DNA of 64,000 bases from NCBI GenBank assembly GCA_937959275.1, contig CALGLU010000021.1:78807-142806 (forward strand), read 5' to 3'. The stretch's first letter is position 1. Every line of letters begins with the position of its first letter. The notes beneath the pieces are model-generated. The model saw only the letters and a list, made by a program, of their open reading frames with translations, was not told the DNA's origin and made no database searches. Positions 1-9,227 of this stretch are shown here, piece by piece. Source of the stretch: an uncultured Saprospiraceae bacterium. GTDB lineage: Bacteria > Bacteroidota > Bacteroidia > Chitinophagales > Saprospiraceae. The position numbers were made by a program, and so were the translations under genes.

Positions 1-185
1 GTTGGGCGAATATTATGTTAAGTGAATACTCGCATACTGGGCAACTCATACGTCAAAGTCAAATCGCTCAAAATGAACTCTCTCGAAAAAGCGGATTCCC
101 TCGAATGGTCGCTCAGGAGAATCAAATTTTTGTTGTATTTAGAGATGTCAAATTAGATAAGATTCAAACGGTAAAGGTTTTATGA
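1..185 (+). CDS. 3' end of a possible BNR/sialidase-like protein (partial)
   Basis: An open frame enters from the left edge and stops with TGA at 183-185, giving about 60 C-terminal residues. The segment SRKSGFPRMV followed by a hydrophobic strand and a final T-V-K-V resembles the last blade of exo-alpha-sialidase/BNR-repeat proteins, in which an 'SGFP.M' motif is common. The stop overlaps the next start as ATGA at 182-185, so the two genes are probably co-transcribed and translationally coupled. The catalytic part lies outside the window, so the family call is a weak inference. Confidence 0.45.
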   Translation, partial: WANIMLSEYSHTGQLIRQSQIAQNELSRKSGFPRMVAQENQIFVVFRDVKLDKIQTVKVL

Positions 186-544
186 AGAATTTGGGGCATA
201 TAACAGCAAGCGTCCTCTTTTTTACTTTTGGCATAGTCCAATGGAATGATCCTGACCCACAATTATGGATAAGTTTATATTTTTACGTAGCGGTTTGTAT
301 CTTACTAAATATCTACACAAAAGTCTCTAAATATCCAATTGCTATTGGGATGTTGTTTACGGCATTTATGCTTTATAACTCTATTCCTGATGTGATGCAA
401 TGGTATGCTGATGGTATGCCCTCGATCGTAGGATCAATGAAAGCAGAATCGAAGTACATTGAATTAGTTAGAGAATTTTTTGGATTATTTATTTCAGTAG
501 CAACACTTATCTTTTATTTTATTCGTGCAAAAAAACAGTCATGA
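182..544 (+). CDS. TMEM220-family small membrane protein
   Basis: A 120-residue, very hydrophobic protein with about four predicted membrane helices (roughly residues 5-22, 28-46, 52-70 and 98-115). The early motif QWNDPDP after the first helix, then a tryptophan, is typical of transmembrane family 220 proteins, which are of unknown function and shared by bacteria and animals. It overlaps both neighbours by ATGA junctions (182-185 and 541-544), so it is the middle gene of a tightly coupled trio. The family assignment rests on the NDPDP motif and the helix layout; no catalytic function can be inferred. Confidence 0.7.
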   Translation: MKNLGHITASVLFFTFGIVQWNDPDPQLWISLYFYVAVCILLNIYTKVSKYPIAIGMLFTAFMLYNSIPDVMQWYADGMPSIVGSMKAESKYIELVREFFGLFISVATLIFYFIRAKKQS

Positions 545-2907
545 AGTTCTTTTTAAATGTATTCTTATTAGCAATAGCACCCTTTTTGGTAAATGGACAA
601 GCGATGTCAGGCTTTTTTGACTTTGACATAAAATCTGATGGTAAAGTAAATGTCACCGTGAAGTCTAACCAAGTTGATCAGGAATTCTTATACATCAATT
701 CCTTAGCAGCTGGATTAGGGTCTAACGATATTGGTTTGGATCGGGGACAACTTGGGTCTACTCAAGTCGTCAAGTTTATTAAGACAGGCAATAAACTTTT
801 ATTGATACAACCTAACTTAGAATTTCGTGCACTAAGTGATAATAAAAAGGAAGTTCAAGCTGTCAGCGAAGCTTTTGCACAGTCAGTGATTTGGGGATTC
901 GATATATCCAAACAAGAAGGGCCAGACTATACCATTGACATTGCGCCGTTTTTAATGAGAGATGCGCACGGTGTATCGACGAGATTGAAAAAAGGAAAAG
1001 AAGGAACTTACAAATTAGACAAATCAAAATCTGCGTTGTGGAATGAGCGAACTAAGAATTTTCCTGATAATAGTGAGTTTGAAGTGATGTTGACCTTTGT
1101 GGGTGAACCAACAGGTAAATACATCAAAACAATTGCTCCTAATCAAAATAATTTGACCGTGAGGCAGCATCATTCTTTTGTCAGGCTTCCTGATGATGAA
1201 TACACAACACGTGCCTTTCACCCCTACTCAGCATTTGGGACAGTTTCCTTTTATGACTATGCGACACCGATTCATGAGCCGATTGAAAAGCGCTATATCC
1301 GCAGACATCGCTTAGAAAAAAAGGATGCTGCTGGGACTGAAGGAGAAGTTGTAGAACCTATCATTTACTATATAGATGCGGGATGCCCTGAGCCAGTAAA
1401 ATCTGCCTTAATGGAAGGCGGGCGCTGGTGGGATCAGGCTTTTCAGGCTGCTGGTTTTGCGCCAGGCACATTTCAAGTACAGGATTTGCCAGAAGGCGCT
1501 GATCCCTTAGATGTGAGATATAATATGATACAGTGGGTGCATAGAAGTACGAGGGGCTGGTCTTATGGATCATCAGTGACAGATCCTAGAACCGGAGAAA
1601 TTATTAAAGGACATGTGAGTTTAGGATCATTGCGAGTGCGTCAGGATTTTATGATTACACAGGCCTTGATGGCGGCATATAAGGATGATGATACGAATCA
1701 TGGTCCTATGACTGAATTGGCACTGGCAAGGCTCAGACAATTGTCTGCTCATGAGATTGGCCACACGATTGGTCTTGCACATAATTTTGCAGCTTCTTAC
1801 AATGATAAAGCTTCTGTGATGGATTATCCGCACCCGTCGTTTTCGATGGCCGAGACTGGATTAAGTGCAAAGAAGGCCTATGACGATAAGATAGGGGAAT
1901 GGGATAAATTTACGATTACATACGGATATGGCATTTTCGAAAATGAAGAGCAGGACTTACAAGCTTTAATCGCTGATGCCCAGAATAAAGGCTTAAAGTT
2001 TATTTCAGACAGAGATGCTAGGCCATCTGGTGGTGCGCATCCACAAGGTCATTTATGGGATAATGGCAAAGATATCGTTCAAGAATTAGGAGACATGATG
2101 GATATTCGTGCTCAAGCGCTTGCTACATTTGGTGAAGATGTCGTTCCAACGGGCACGCCAATTTCCGAATTGGAAAAAGTACTTGTTCCGTTATATTATT
2201 TACATAGATATCAGGCAGAAGCTGTCGCTCGATTGATCGGTGGTGTTGATTATGCCTATACAGTCAAAGGTGATGCTTTAGATCATACAGTACAACCAAT
2301 TGAGATTGAAAAGCAAAGACATGCACTTGATGCCTTATTGAGATCCTTGTCTCCTGAGGAGTTAACCTTCCCACAACATGTCCTAGATATCATTCCACCA
2401 GCAGCATTTGGGTTTAGTCGATCTAGAGAATCATTCACCAGTGAGACAGGCTTGACCTTTGATCCTATAAGTGCCGCCCAAAGTTATGCACACCATATTT
2501 TGGGATTCATGCTCAATCATCAACGTTTATCACGGATAAATCAGCAAGACAAAATCTACAACACAGGTCTCAGTCTTGAAGGATATCTTGGCTACATTCT
2601 TGACCAACTATCAAGGACAGGAAGTAATGGCTATGAGTCTTTGATCGCAGAAGCGACTCAAATGTCTTACTTTGTACATCTCATAAAATTAGCATCAGAT
2701 CAGAAAATAGATAAGCAAGTGTCAAGTCATGCCTTAGCATTTCTGAAAATGTATGCAAGTGATGGGACACCTCAAGGCGTGTATATCGAGCAAATGATTC
2801 AACAGGCATTGGACGATCCTACTCATTATCAATTGCCAACAGTTAAGGACATGCCACCTGGATCACCAATTGGTTGTTATCAAGAAACGACTATCGGGGA
2901 AGAGTAA
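541..2907 (+). CDS. secreted zinc-dependent metalloprotease (DUF5117/DUF4953 type)
   Basis: A 788-residue protein with an N-terminal signal peptide (hydrophobic residues 2-18, cleavage near NGQA), so it is probably periplasmic or outer-membrane associated. The metzincin-type zinc motif HExxHxxGxxH is complete at residues 404-414 (HEIGHTIGLAH), with a Met-turn-like SVMDY about 15 residues later. This arrangement, the length and the 'IIYYIDAGCPEP' segment match the large Bacteroidota metalloproteases carrying DUF5117, DUF4953 and DUF5118 domains. The start overlaps the TMEM220 stop by 4 nt. The substrate is unknown. Confidence in family and catalytic competence is high because all three zinc-ligand histidines and the glutamate are present. 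Confidence 0.88.
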   Translation: MKFFLNVFLLAIAPFLVNGQAMSGFFDFDIKSDGKVNVTVKSNQVDQEFLYINSLAAGLGSNDIGLDRGQLGSTQVVKFIKTGNKLLLIQPNLEFRALSDNKKEVQAVSEAFAQSVIWGFDISKQEGPDYTIDIAPFLMRDAHGVSTRLKKGKEGTYKLDKSKSALWNERTKNFPDNSEFEVMLTFVGEPTGKYIKTIAPNQNNLTVRQHHSFVRLPDDEYTTRAFHPYSAFGTVSFYDYATPIHEPIEKRYIRRHRLEKKDAAGTEGEVVEPIIYYIDAGCPEPVKSALMEGGRWWDQAFQAAGFAPGTFQVQDLPEGADPLDVRYNMIQWVHRSTRGWSYGSSVTDPRTGEIIKGHVSLGSLRVRQDFMITQALMAAYKDDDTNHGPMTELALARLRQLSAHEIGHTIGLAHNFAASYNDKASVMDYPHPSFSMAETGLSAKKAYDDKIGEWDKFTITYGYGIFENEEQDLQALIADAQNKGLKFISDRDARPSGGAHPQGHLWDNGKDIVQELGDMMDIRAQALATFGEDVVPTGTPISELEKVLVPLYYLHRYQAEAVARLIGGVDYAYTVKGDALDHTVQPIEIEKQRHALDALLRSLSPEELTFPQHVLDIIPPAAFGFSRSRESFTSETGLTFDPISAAQSYAHHILGFMLNHQRLSRINQQDKIYNTGLSLEGYLGYILDQLSRTGSNGYESLIAEATQMSYFVHLIKLASDQKIDKQVSSHALAFLKMYASDGTPQGVYIEQMIQQALDDPTHYQLPTVKDMPPGSPIGCYQETTIGEE

Positions 2908-2951
2908 ATGAAGATTCAGTATTTAAAGGTGGCAGACTCAACATTAATTTA

Positions 2952-3362
2952 ATGGTAGAACATACACATATTGTGTTGCCAGCTAGAGGGCGTGGCTTTC
3001 ATTTAGTCACAAGAGATATTTTGCAACAACTACCAGACTTACCTGTTAATGGATTATTGAATGTATTCATCAAACATACGTCTGCAGGTTTGACGATTAA
3101 CGAAAATGCTGATCCTGATGTTAGAGTTGATTTTGAAAGTTTTTTTAATGATATCGTAAAAGAAAATATGGCCTTTGTCGTTCATGATATAGAAGGTCCT
3201 GATGACATGCCAGCGCATATTAAAGCAAGCCTCGTCGGAAGTTCAATCTCCATCCCCATCGAAAATGGTCAATTATCCTTGGGCACTTGGCAAGGTATAT
3301 TTTTATGCGAATTTCGGGATGCACCTCACCAACGAAAATTAATTGCCAGTATTTATAGTTAA
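2952..3362 (+). CDS. yjbQ: YjbQ/UPF0047 family protein (secondary thiamine-phosphate synthase-like)
   Basis: The protein is 136 residues from the ATG at 2952. This start is chosen over an in-frame upstream one (2874) that would overlap the protease by 34 nt and add a non-family extension. Family hallmarks are HTSAGLTINENADPDVR near residues 41-57, GPDDMPAHIK, and LGTWQGIFLCEFRD near the end. YjbQ proteins are small homotrimeric proteins; E. coli YjbQ shows low thiamine-phosphate synthase activity, but the physiological role is unsettled. It lies 44 nt after the metalloprotease and 8 nt before the DUF1456 gene, so it is probably part of the same plus-strand run. Confidence 0.9.
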   Translation: MVEHTHIVLPARGRGFHLVTRDILQQLPDLPVNGLLNVFIKHTSAGLTINENADPDVRVDFESFFNDIVKENMAFVVHDIEGPDDMPAHIKASLVGSSISIPIENGQLSLGTWQGIFLCEFRDAPHQRKLIASIYS

Positions 3363-3370
3363 AGACAGAT

Positions 3371-3868
3371 ATGAATAACAATGATGTTTTAAGACGGATT
3401 AGATACACATTCGATTTTAGTGATGCTAAGATGATTGCATTGTTTGATGTTGCTGATTTTGTTGTTGACAGAGCCATCATAAGCAATTGGATGAAAGCGG
3501 AGGAAGATCCAGAATATGTTGAAATGGATGATACCGATTTAGCAATATTTTTAAATGGCTTAATCATTGATAAACGAGGGAAGCGAGAAGGCCCACCTCC
3601 CGAGCCCGAAGAAGAATTAACAAATAATATTATTTTACGAAAACTAAAAATCGCCTTAAATCTGAAGTCAAACGACATCATTGGTTTATATAAATTAATT
3701 AACAAGAAAATTAGTCCACACGAATTAAGTGCTTTCTTGCGGAACCCAAAGCAGAAGCAATATCGAATCTGCAATGATCAATATATGAGACAATTTTTAT
3801 CTGGGCTCCAGCAAAAACATAGAGGATCTAATTCAGAAAATAGGGAGCAAAATAAAAGCAATGAATAA
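3371..3868 (+). CDS. DUF1456 (YehS-like) protein
   Basis: A 165-residue soluble protein with two repeats of the DUF1456 motif: residues 1-70 ([12 protein letters not shown]) and about 88-155 ([12 protein letters not shown]). Each repeat holds a short basic N-terminal helix followed by an acidic segment ending in a D-x-x-L-x-x-F-L motif. This duplicated layout and the length match E. coli YehS. No biochemical function is established. It overlaps the following Nudix gene by 8 nt (3861-3868), which indicates one transcript. Confidence 0.85.
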   Translation: MNNNDVLRRIRYTFDFSDAKMIALFDVADFVVDRAIISNWMKAEEDPEYVEMDDTDLAIFLNGLIIDKRGKREGPPPEPEEELTNNIILRKLKIALNLKSNDIIGLYKLINKKISPHELSAFLRNPKQKQYRICNDQYMRQFLSGLQQKHRGSNSENREQNKSNE

Positions 3869-4442
3869 TGATCGGATTAACATAAAGAAGACTGAGGTGT
3901 TATCAGATAATTGGTACACCTTAAATAAAGTCACGTATGATTACCAAAAGCAAAATGGTGAATGGGAGACACATAACAGAGAAGCTTATGATAGAGGTAA
4001 TGGCGCGACAATCTTATTATATAATAAAGACAAAGGGACAGTGATTTTGACGAGCCAATTTAGGTTGCCCACGTATTTAAATGGAAATGACTCTGGAAAC
4101 TTAATTGAAGCTTGTGCAGGATTATTAGACAAAGATAATCCAGAAGATTGTATCAAAAAGGAAACGGAAGAAGAGACGGGATATAAAGTGTCAAAGCTTG
4201 AAAAAATATTTGAAGCGTATATGTCTCCTGGTTCGGTAACAGAGATATTATATTTTTTTATTGCAGAATATAATGAAGACATGAGAGTAACAGAAGGAGG
4301 CGGACTAGCTGATGAACAAGAAAATATTGAGGTTTTGGAAATGCCCTTTGATAAAGCGTATGGCATGATTCAGTCTGGTGAGATAAAAGATGCAAAAACG
4401 ATTATGTTATTGCAATATGCAAAACTTAATGGATTGGTTTAG
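3861..4442 (+). CDS. nudK: Nudix hydrolase, GDP-mannose pyrophosphatase NudK-like
   Basis: A 193-residue protein with a full Nudix box, Gx5Ex7KExxEETG, from about residue 92 ([14 protein letters not shown] then ETEEETGY). Nudix enzymes cleave nucleoside diphosphates linked to another moiety, using the glutamates of the box to bind Mg2+. Upstream elements ([27 protein letters not shown]) and the post-box [14 protein letters not shown] match the NudK/ADP-sugar pyrophosphatase branch, where GDP-mannose is the best-known substrate. The first base in the box is Lys instead of the usual Arg, a conservative change. Its start overlaps the DUF1456 gene. Substrate specificity is inferred by family only. 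Confidence 0.85.
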   Translation: MNNDRINIKKTEVLSDNWYTLNKVTYDYQKQNGEWETHNREAYDRGNGATILLYNKDKGTVILTSQFRLPTYLNGNDSGNLIEACAGLLDKDNPEDCIKKETEEETGYKVSKLEKIFEAYMSPGSVTEILYFFIAEYNEDMRVTEGGGLADEQENIEVLEMPFDKAYGMIQSGEIKDAKTIMLLQYAKLNGLV

Positions 4443-4530
4443 TGAATGTGTATGGTAGGCATTACAAAAAGGCTTGAAAATAAGATGTATACACAGACGA
4501 ATAAAAGTGCGAATAATCAATTAAATAAAA

Positions 4531-4605
4531 TCGTCATTCCGAACTCGATTCGGAATCTGACGGGTGTGAAGCTTGCAGAGATCCTGAATCAAGTTCAAGA
4601 TGACC
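4531..4605 (+). repeat. REP-like imperfect palindromic repeat
   Basis: A 75-bp element made of two small hairpins. The left one at about 4536-4556 has arms ATTCCGAA and TTCGGAAT around CTCGA. The right one at about 4581-4600 has arms ATCCTGAA and TTCAAGAT. The outer ends (GTCATTCC versus AAGATGAC) are also roughly complementary. Read as protein it gives the familiar spurious 'VIPNSIRNL...ILNQVQDD' peptide that such dispersed repeats produce in many genomes. It lies between nudK and the flavoprotein gene. I treat the short open frame over it (4446-4670) as non-coding. Confidence 0.7.
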
Positions 4606-4677
4606 GTTGCATTACGACGATATGTTTTGAGGCCATGCGAGAGATTAATTCTATAAAGGAAATAAAATAAGGAGGCT

Positions 4678-5748
4678 GTGCAGAACCTGAATGTTGATAT
4701 TGTGATCATTGGTGCCGGCTTGACAGGTTTGACACTTGCCTATTATTTAAGAGAAAGTGGATTGAATGTCAAACTGATCGAGGCGAGAGAAAGAGTCGGC
4801 GGACGAATAGAGACAAGATATGATGATGGTAAAGCATCGATTGAGTTAGGGGCGACTTGGTTAGGACAGCAACATCAAAAGCTCATCGCTCTACTGAAAG
4901 AGTTGAACTTAGAAACATTCGTACAAAGATTAGGAGAGACCGCTATTTATGAACCAATTTCTACAAGCCCATTTCAAATTGCCAAGCTACCGCCTAATAA
5001 TAACCCAAGCTATCGAATTAAAGGAGGCACACAGCAATTAATTGAAGCACTGCAGCAACACATCTCTACAGACCAAATCATATATGATCAAGTTGTATCA
5101 ATTAGGGGAGATACAGATCGTGTGACTATTCAATCGAATCAATTTGAAATAGTAGCAAAATATCTTGTCTCTACTTTACCTCCTTATTTGTTTCAATCGA
5201 CAATTCATGTAGAGCCTACTCTTCCAGATGAACTTGTAGATGTTATGAAGTTCACGCATACTTGGATGGGAGATTCTATAAAAGTTGGTCTGCGCTATGC
5301 ACAACCATTCTGGCGAGAGGATGCTCTAAGTGGAACAATCGTTAGCAACGTTGGACCCATTCCTGAAATGTATGATCATTCGAATTATGAAGATTCAGTA
5401 TACGCATTAAAGGGTTTTTTTAATGGATCCTATTTTTCAATTAGCAAAGAAGAACGCCTGGCTAAAGTATTAAAACAGTTGGAGAAATACTATGGAGAGC
5501 AAGTGCATCAGTATGTCGACTATGAAGAGAAGGTTTGGGCTAAGGAAGAGTTTACTTCTAGTCCATATGAAGACCATGTATTCCCACATCAGAATAACGG
5601 CCATAAGATTTATGCTGAATCTTTTTTAAATGATCGGTTGTTTATTGGCGGTTCGGAAACAAGCACAATCTATCCAGGCTATATGGAAGGAGCAGTGAAT
5701 AGTGCAATGCATATTTTTAAAAAACTCAATCACAGGATTAATTCTTAA
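4678..5748 (+). CDS. FAD-dependent amine oxidase-like flavoprotein
   Basis: A 356-residue flavoprotein. The N-terminal dinucleotide-binding fold shows IIGAGLTGLT, then an acidic end of the second strand (IEARERVGGRIET), as in flavin monoamine oxidases and protoporphyrinogen oxidase-like enzymes. The C-terminal FAD motif is FIGGSETSTIYPGYMEGAV (about residues 320-340). At about 350 residues it is shorter than typical 440-500-residue monoamine oxidases, so the substrate domain is reduced. The start is a GTG only 2 nt after a GGAGG (4671-4675), unusually close; an in-frame GTG at 4702 would lie at the glycine motif and is less likely. It is followed 2 nt later by the next gene, suggesting an operon. 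The substrate is unknown. Confidence 0.8.
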   Translation: MQNLNVDIVIIGAGLTGLTLAYYLRESGLNVKLIEARERVGGRIETRYDDGKASIELGATWLGQQHQKLIALLKELNLETFVQRLGETAIYEPISTSPFQIAKLPPNNNPSYRIKGGTQQLIEALQQHISTDQIIYDQVVSIRGDTDRVTIQSNQFEIVAKYLVSTLPPYLFQSTIHVEPTLPDELVDVMKFTHTWMGDSIKVGLRYAQPFWREDALSGTIVSNVGPIPEMYDHSNYEDSVYALKGFFNGSYFSISKEERLAKVLKQLEKYYGEQVHQYVDYEEKVWAKEEFTSSPYEDHVFPHQNNGHKIYAESFLNDRLFIGGSETSTIYPGYMEGAVNSAMHIFKKLNHRINS

Positions 5749-5750
5749 TT

Positions 5751-6092
5751 ATGAAGATCAATTATCATAATCGAAAATTCAAAGCTGTCAGCAATTCAGA
5801 CTCTGGTGAGGTGGAGGCATCTACCATATTTAATTATTTCCAACAAGGCAATATTTTATGGGCTACATATTCAGGTAAGCATATTCAGTTTGGTACTATT
5901 ACAGGACTCGTCCACAAAGAAGGGCACTTAGAATTTAGCTATCAACATGTCAATGCGGATAACGAAATTATGACAGGGCTCTGCCGATCTACACCGAAGG
6001 TAATAGCTGATGGTAAAATACAGCTTCATGAAGTGTGGCAATGGACGTGTAAGGATAACGCTAAGGGAGAATCAATTGTAGAAGAAATATAA
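5751..6092 (+). CDS. small conserved protein of the 'N-acetylglutamate synthase-like' family
   Basis: A 113-residue protein without signal peptide or membrane segment. It begins MKINYHNRKFKAVSNSDSGE, carries TGLCRSTPKV, and ends with HEVWQWTCKD then E-S-I-V-E-E. Proteins with this pattern are common in Bacteroidota and are often labelled 'n-acetylglutamate synthase' in databases without biochemical support. They look like a small beta-rich domain. It sits 2 nt after the flavoprotein and 18 nt before the thioesterase, so all three may be co-transcribed. I would not assign an arginine-biosynthesis role from the name. Confidence 0.7.
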   Translation: MKINYHNRKFKAVSNSDSGEVEASTIFNYFQQGNILWATYSGKHIQFGTITGLVHKEGHLEFSYQHVNADNEIMTGLCRSTPKVIADGKIQLHEVWQWTCKDNAKGESIVEEI

Positions 6093-6110
6093 ATAAGTCA
6101 AACAAATTGT

Positions 6111-6554
6111 ATGGATAAGCAGGAAATGTTTAAGAATATGTTGCAAATCGCTGATGGTACTGGCTTGTTTCCACCACCTGCCACAAAGCATTTGGATATT
6201 GAATATGTAGAGTATAAAGAAGGTGACTTTTTGAAGCATAAAGCTCCCATCAGAGAGTCATATTATAATCCAGGAGGAAGTGTGTTTGGTGGTTATTATG
6301 GAATGTTTTTCGACGCTGCTTTTGGGCCCTTCTCTTTTTTAGAATCGCAGAGCTATTGTGCAAGCTTAGATATGAATATTTGTTTTCTGCAACCCTTAAC
6401 GGTATCTGATCAAGAAATCTTTGTGACAGCTAATTTATTAAACAAGTCAAAGTCATTTTTAATCATGGATGCCAAAGCACATAAACCTGATGGTACACTG
6501 GTCGCAACAGCTACGACACGTATGATTGTACTTGATCATGCAAGAAAGAAGTAG
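6111..6554 (+). CDS. PaaI-type hotdog thioesterase
   Basis: A 147-residue single hotdog domain. The segment NPGGSVFGGYYGMFFDAAFG (about residues 57-76) fits the 'GG.....G....D.a.g' substrate-binding turn and central helix of the PaaI/acyl-CoA thioesterase group, with Asp near residue 72 as the likely catalytic acid. It is followed by SLDMNICFLQPL and the final strand TATTRMIVL. Such enzymes hydrolyse acyl-CoA thioesters in the cytoplasm. It is the last gene of the plus-strand run and is convergent with the next gene, whose stop lies 5 nt away. The acyl substrate cannot be told from the sequence. Confidence 0.75.
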   Translation: MDKQEMFKNMLQIADGTGLFPPPATKHLDIEYVEYKEGDFLKHKAPIRESYYNPGGSVFGGYYGMFFDAAFGPFSFLESQSYCASLDMNICFLQPLTVSDQEIFVTANLLNKSKSFLIMDAKAHKPDGTLVATATTRMIVLDHARKK

Positions 6555-6559
6555 TTCAA

Positions 6560-7180
6560 TTAATTATTTTCTATCATTGGAGCGCGAGCAAAATTATAGC
6601 CCAGTCCAATAATAAATTGTGTGTCCCCTTCTGGAAATTGGATAGCAGGTGTTAAGCTTACGATATTGCCATTTTTTAATTCCACTCCAAAAGCAGCTGC
6701 AATCTCTACATAGCCACCATTAAAATCAGTATCATCTAACTGGTAACTGTGGACATAGCCTATTGATGGAACGATGTATATAGTCTCATTCCGAATTTGA
6801 TGATACACCTTAGATTGAAGAGAACCAAAATTTGTATTACCACCAAAGCCAAAAGAACTTATCCTAACATGGTTAAACCTTGCTCCTACTGACAAGCTAA
6901 GCGGTAATGACGAACGTTGCTTTAATACAAAATAGTCTGCTCCCAAGCCGGCACTAAAAACTCGACTCGTTAAAGAGGAACCACCATAACTAATCGTTGG
7001 AGAGAGATCCAGTCGACCCTTTACTGAAACGATATATTGTAGCAGCGTTTGATCGACTACTTCATCTGGTGCATATTGTAGACTGAGTCCATTTGAACTT
7101 TGACCAGCTTCGTTAAAATAGGATTGTGCGGATATCGTAAACGTAAAGCAGATAAGAATAAATGAAAGTGAGTTCTTCAT
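6560..7180 (-). CDS. outer-membrane beta-barrel-like protein of unknown function
   Basis: A 206-residue exported protein: residues 1-18 form a clear signal peptide ending in SAQS. The mature part alternates short amphipathic strands rich in Tyr, Phe, Gly and Ser (for example LGADYFVLKQ, LSVGARFNHV, IIGLGYNFAR), the pattern of small Bacteroidota outer-membrane barrels. The protein ends after the last strand with ARAPMIENN, so it lacks a classical terminal aromatic residue. It is a single minus-strand gene, convergent with the thioesterase. No specific family was recognised. Confidence 0.6.
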   Translation of the reverse strand: MKNSLSFILICFTFTISAQSYFNEAGQSSNGLSLQYAPDEVVDQTLLQYIVSVKGRLDLSPTISYGGSSLTSRVFSAGLGADYFVLKQRSSLPLSLSVGARFNHVRISSFGFGGNTNFGSLQSKVYHQIRNETIYIVPSIGYVHSYQLDDTDFNGGYVEIAAAFGVELKNGNIVSLTPAIQFPEGDTQFIIGLGYNFARAPMIENN

Positions 7181-7265
7181 GCGAATGGAATTCTTCAGTT
7201 GGTATCTAAACGGAAAATGTATATGCTTATTTTATGTTCTTTCATTTGTTATTTGGTTTGGTTTT

Positions 7266-7691
7266 TCAAGACAGCAGTTTTTCACGCCTTGATGTATCTG
7301 GTAATAAGCAAGTATCTGTTTTCCCAAACCAAGCGTATCTGTTATTTGCAATCTTTTGGTAGACCCAATCTCTAATAAACGGAGGAATCAAAATTAGAGG
7401 ATAAACTAAATTATACGGAAAGCCTAGCAAATAAAAGATATATAGGCCAACCGAAGAATGCGTTTTATATTCTCCTTTGTGTACTAAAATAACAGTCTCC
7501 ATCTCATCTGGATGTTTGGCTTTTACTTGTATTGCCAACCCGTCTTTCCCTTGGAGCGTTGCATATCGGAAAATGTTTTGTTTATCTCTGCGATCAAGAA
7601 ATTGGATAAAACGATTGCATAGAACACAAATGCCATCATAGACAAGTATTGGATGAGAGTGGGATAGTTGCTCTATTTCTTTAATCGTCAT
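7266..7691 (-). CDS. DCC-family thiol-disulfide oxidoreductase-like protein (DUF393)
   Basis: A 141-residue protein. The diagnostic N-terminal motif YDGICVLCN gives the D-G-x-C-x-L-C pattern of the DCC family (PF04134), with the two cysteines in a CxxC arrangement that may act as a redox pair. Further family features are 'F..A.LQG' after the first helix and a hydrophobic stretch (about residues 85-108) before the C-terminal D-W-V-Y. The biological partner is unknown. It starts 5 nt downstream of the radA stop on the same strand, so it is probably co-transcribed with radA. Confidence 0.85.
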   Translation of the reverse strand: MTIKEIEQLSHSHPILVYDGICVLCNRFIQFLDRRDKQNIFRYATLQGKDGLAIQVKAKHPDEMETVILVHKGEYKTHSSVGLYIFYLLGFPYNLVYPLILIPPFIRDWVYQKIANNRYAWFGKTDTCLLPDTSRREKLLS

Positions 7692-7696
7692 ATCGT

Positions 7697-9070
7697 CTAA
7701 ACAAATAATTGATCAATAAGATCTACAACACTAGAAATCCCAATCACCCGAATACTAGAATGCCGATCTTCTAGCCCTTTCATATTATATTTTGAAATAT
7801 AGATCTCTTTGAAGCCCAAACGCTCAGCCTCCTGAATCCGCTGATCTATCCGACTCACCGCCCTCACCTCTCCTGACAAGCCAACCTCACCAGCAAAACA
7901 GACATATTCCGAAATCGCAATATCATGCAAGGACGAAATCAAAGACACCACAATCGTCAAATCAATCGCCGGATCCTGTATCCGAATCCCACCCGCCATA
8001 TTCAAAAACACATCACTCTGCACAAAGGGCAAGCCACATCGCTTCTCCAACACGGCTAACAACATATTCAACCGCCGCAGATCAAAACCCGTCGCAGACC
8101 GCTGCGGATTACCATACACCGATGATGTCACCAGCGCTTGCGTTTCGATCAGCAGCGGGCGCATCCCCTCAATCGTCGCCCCAATACTACACCCACTCAA
8201 TGAAGAATCATGCTGGATGATTAATAACTCCGAAGGATTATTGACCTCGCGCAAGCCACTCTCCACCATCTCGTAAATGCCAATCTCATCAGTCGATCCA
8301 AAGCGATTTTTCAAAGACCTTAAAATCCGGTAAGAATAGTTTTGATCGCCTTCAAATTGCAAGACAACATCCACCACATGCTCTAACACTTTTGGCCCTG
8401 CAATCGAACCCTCCTTCGTGATATGCCCAATGATAAAGAAGGGAATATTCACTTCTTTAGCGAAACGTTGAATTTCTGATGCACATTCTTTGAGCTGGCT
8501 TACACTGCCTGCCATTGAATCCACATGACTACTCACTAAAGTTTGTATCGAATCAATAATCACACACGAAGGCGTTCTAGCTTTGACTTCCTGAAGAATC
8601 TTTTCCATATTCGTCTCAGTATAGATCAAGCAATGTTGATTTTCAATCCCAATCCGATCTGCTCGCATTTTAATCTGCTCTCCACTTTCCTCTCCTGAGA
8701 TATACAAGATGGGCTGATTCATGCGCAAGGCGACTTGCAGCATCAAAGTGGATTTGCCTATCCCAGGCTGACCACCCAATAACATCAAAGACCCACCGAC
8801 TATCCCACCACCTAGCACTCTGTCAAGTTCTAGATTCATGGTAGGCATTCGAGCAGCTTGATTGGATTGAATATCTTGAATTGGTATTGCACGATGTTCA
8901 CGCTTACCATTCCCAGCCCACATGCCGCGCTTTTTGTCCTGACTTGTTTGCTTCTCTTCTATGGTTTCTTCGATGGTATTCCACTCGCCACAACTCTGAC
9001 ACTTACCTTCCCAGCCTGGCGTTTTTGCACCACAAGAAGAACATTGAAATATCGTTTTTACTTTTGCCAC
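7697..9070 (-). CDS. radA: DNA repair protein RadA
   Basis: A 457-residue RadA, full length for the family. It has an N-terminal C4 zinc finger (Cys10, 13, 24, 27), a RecA-like ATPase core with Walker A GGQPGIGKST near residue 100 and Walker B 'CVIIDSIQT', the RadA signature KNRFG near residue 255, and a C-terminal Lon-protease-like domain (GEVGLSGEVRAV). RadA is a hexameric helicase-like motor that promotes branch migration and processing of recombination intermediates. All key motifs are intact. The coding sequence is visibly richer in C and G on the plus strand than its surroundings from about 7.7 to 8.9 kb, but the protein looks ordinary. Confidence 0.97.
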   Translation of the reverse strand: MAKVKTIFQCSSCGAKTPGWEGKCQSCGEWNTIEETIEEKQTSQDKKRGMWAGNGKREHRAIPIQDIQSNQAARMPTMNLELDRVLGGGIVGGSLMLLGGQPGIGKSTLMLQVALRMNQPILYISGEESGEQIKMRADRIGIENQHCLIYTETNMEKILQEVKARTPSCVIIDSIQTLVSSHVDSMAGSVSQLKECASEIQRFAKEVNIPFFIIGHITKEGSIAGPKVLEHVVDVVLQFEGDQNYSYRILRSLKNRFGSTDEIGIYEMVESGLREVNNPSELLIIQHDSSLSGCSIGATIEGMRPLLIETQALVTSSVYGNPQRSATGFDLRRLNMLLAVLEKRCGLPFVQSDVFLNMAGGIRIQDPAIDLTIVVSLISSLHDIAISEYVCFAGEVGLSGEVRAVSRIDQRIQEAERLGFKEIYISKYNMKGLEDRHSSIRVIGISSVVDLIDQLFV

Positions 9071-9149
9071 ACACTTGATTTAGCTTGCGAGATACATCTT
9101 ATTTTTTGTAAAGAAGTAATTTAACAATGTATGTTAAAATAGTTTGTAT

Positions 9150-9227
9150 GTGTCCCGATACTCGGGAACAATGCTGCTAAGATGCATAGCCCTTAGCCAT
9201 TGATCGAGAAAAAGCAGTCCCGATAGC
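9150..9227. repeat. pair of REP-like palindromes
   Basis: Two short palindromes of the same kind lie 45 nt apart. 9153-9169 reads TCCCGATACTCGGGA with arms TCCCGA/TCGGGA, and 9208-9225 reads TCCCGATAGCTATCAGGA, an imperfect palindrome. Elements of the type TCCCGATAGCTATCGGGA are dispersed in Bacteroidota intergenic regions. The pair could be a decayed repeat-bounded unit. Function is unknown. Confidence 0.5.

Noticed and set aside
4446..4670. 74-codon frame with VIPNSIRNL
   Set aside because: It is the translation of a REP-like palindromic repeat and lacks a start signal.
5751..6092. N-acetylglutamate synthase of arginine biosynthesis
   Set aside because: The database label for this small family lacks support; no GNAT or amino-acid kinase domain is present.
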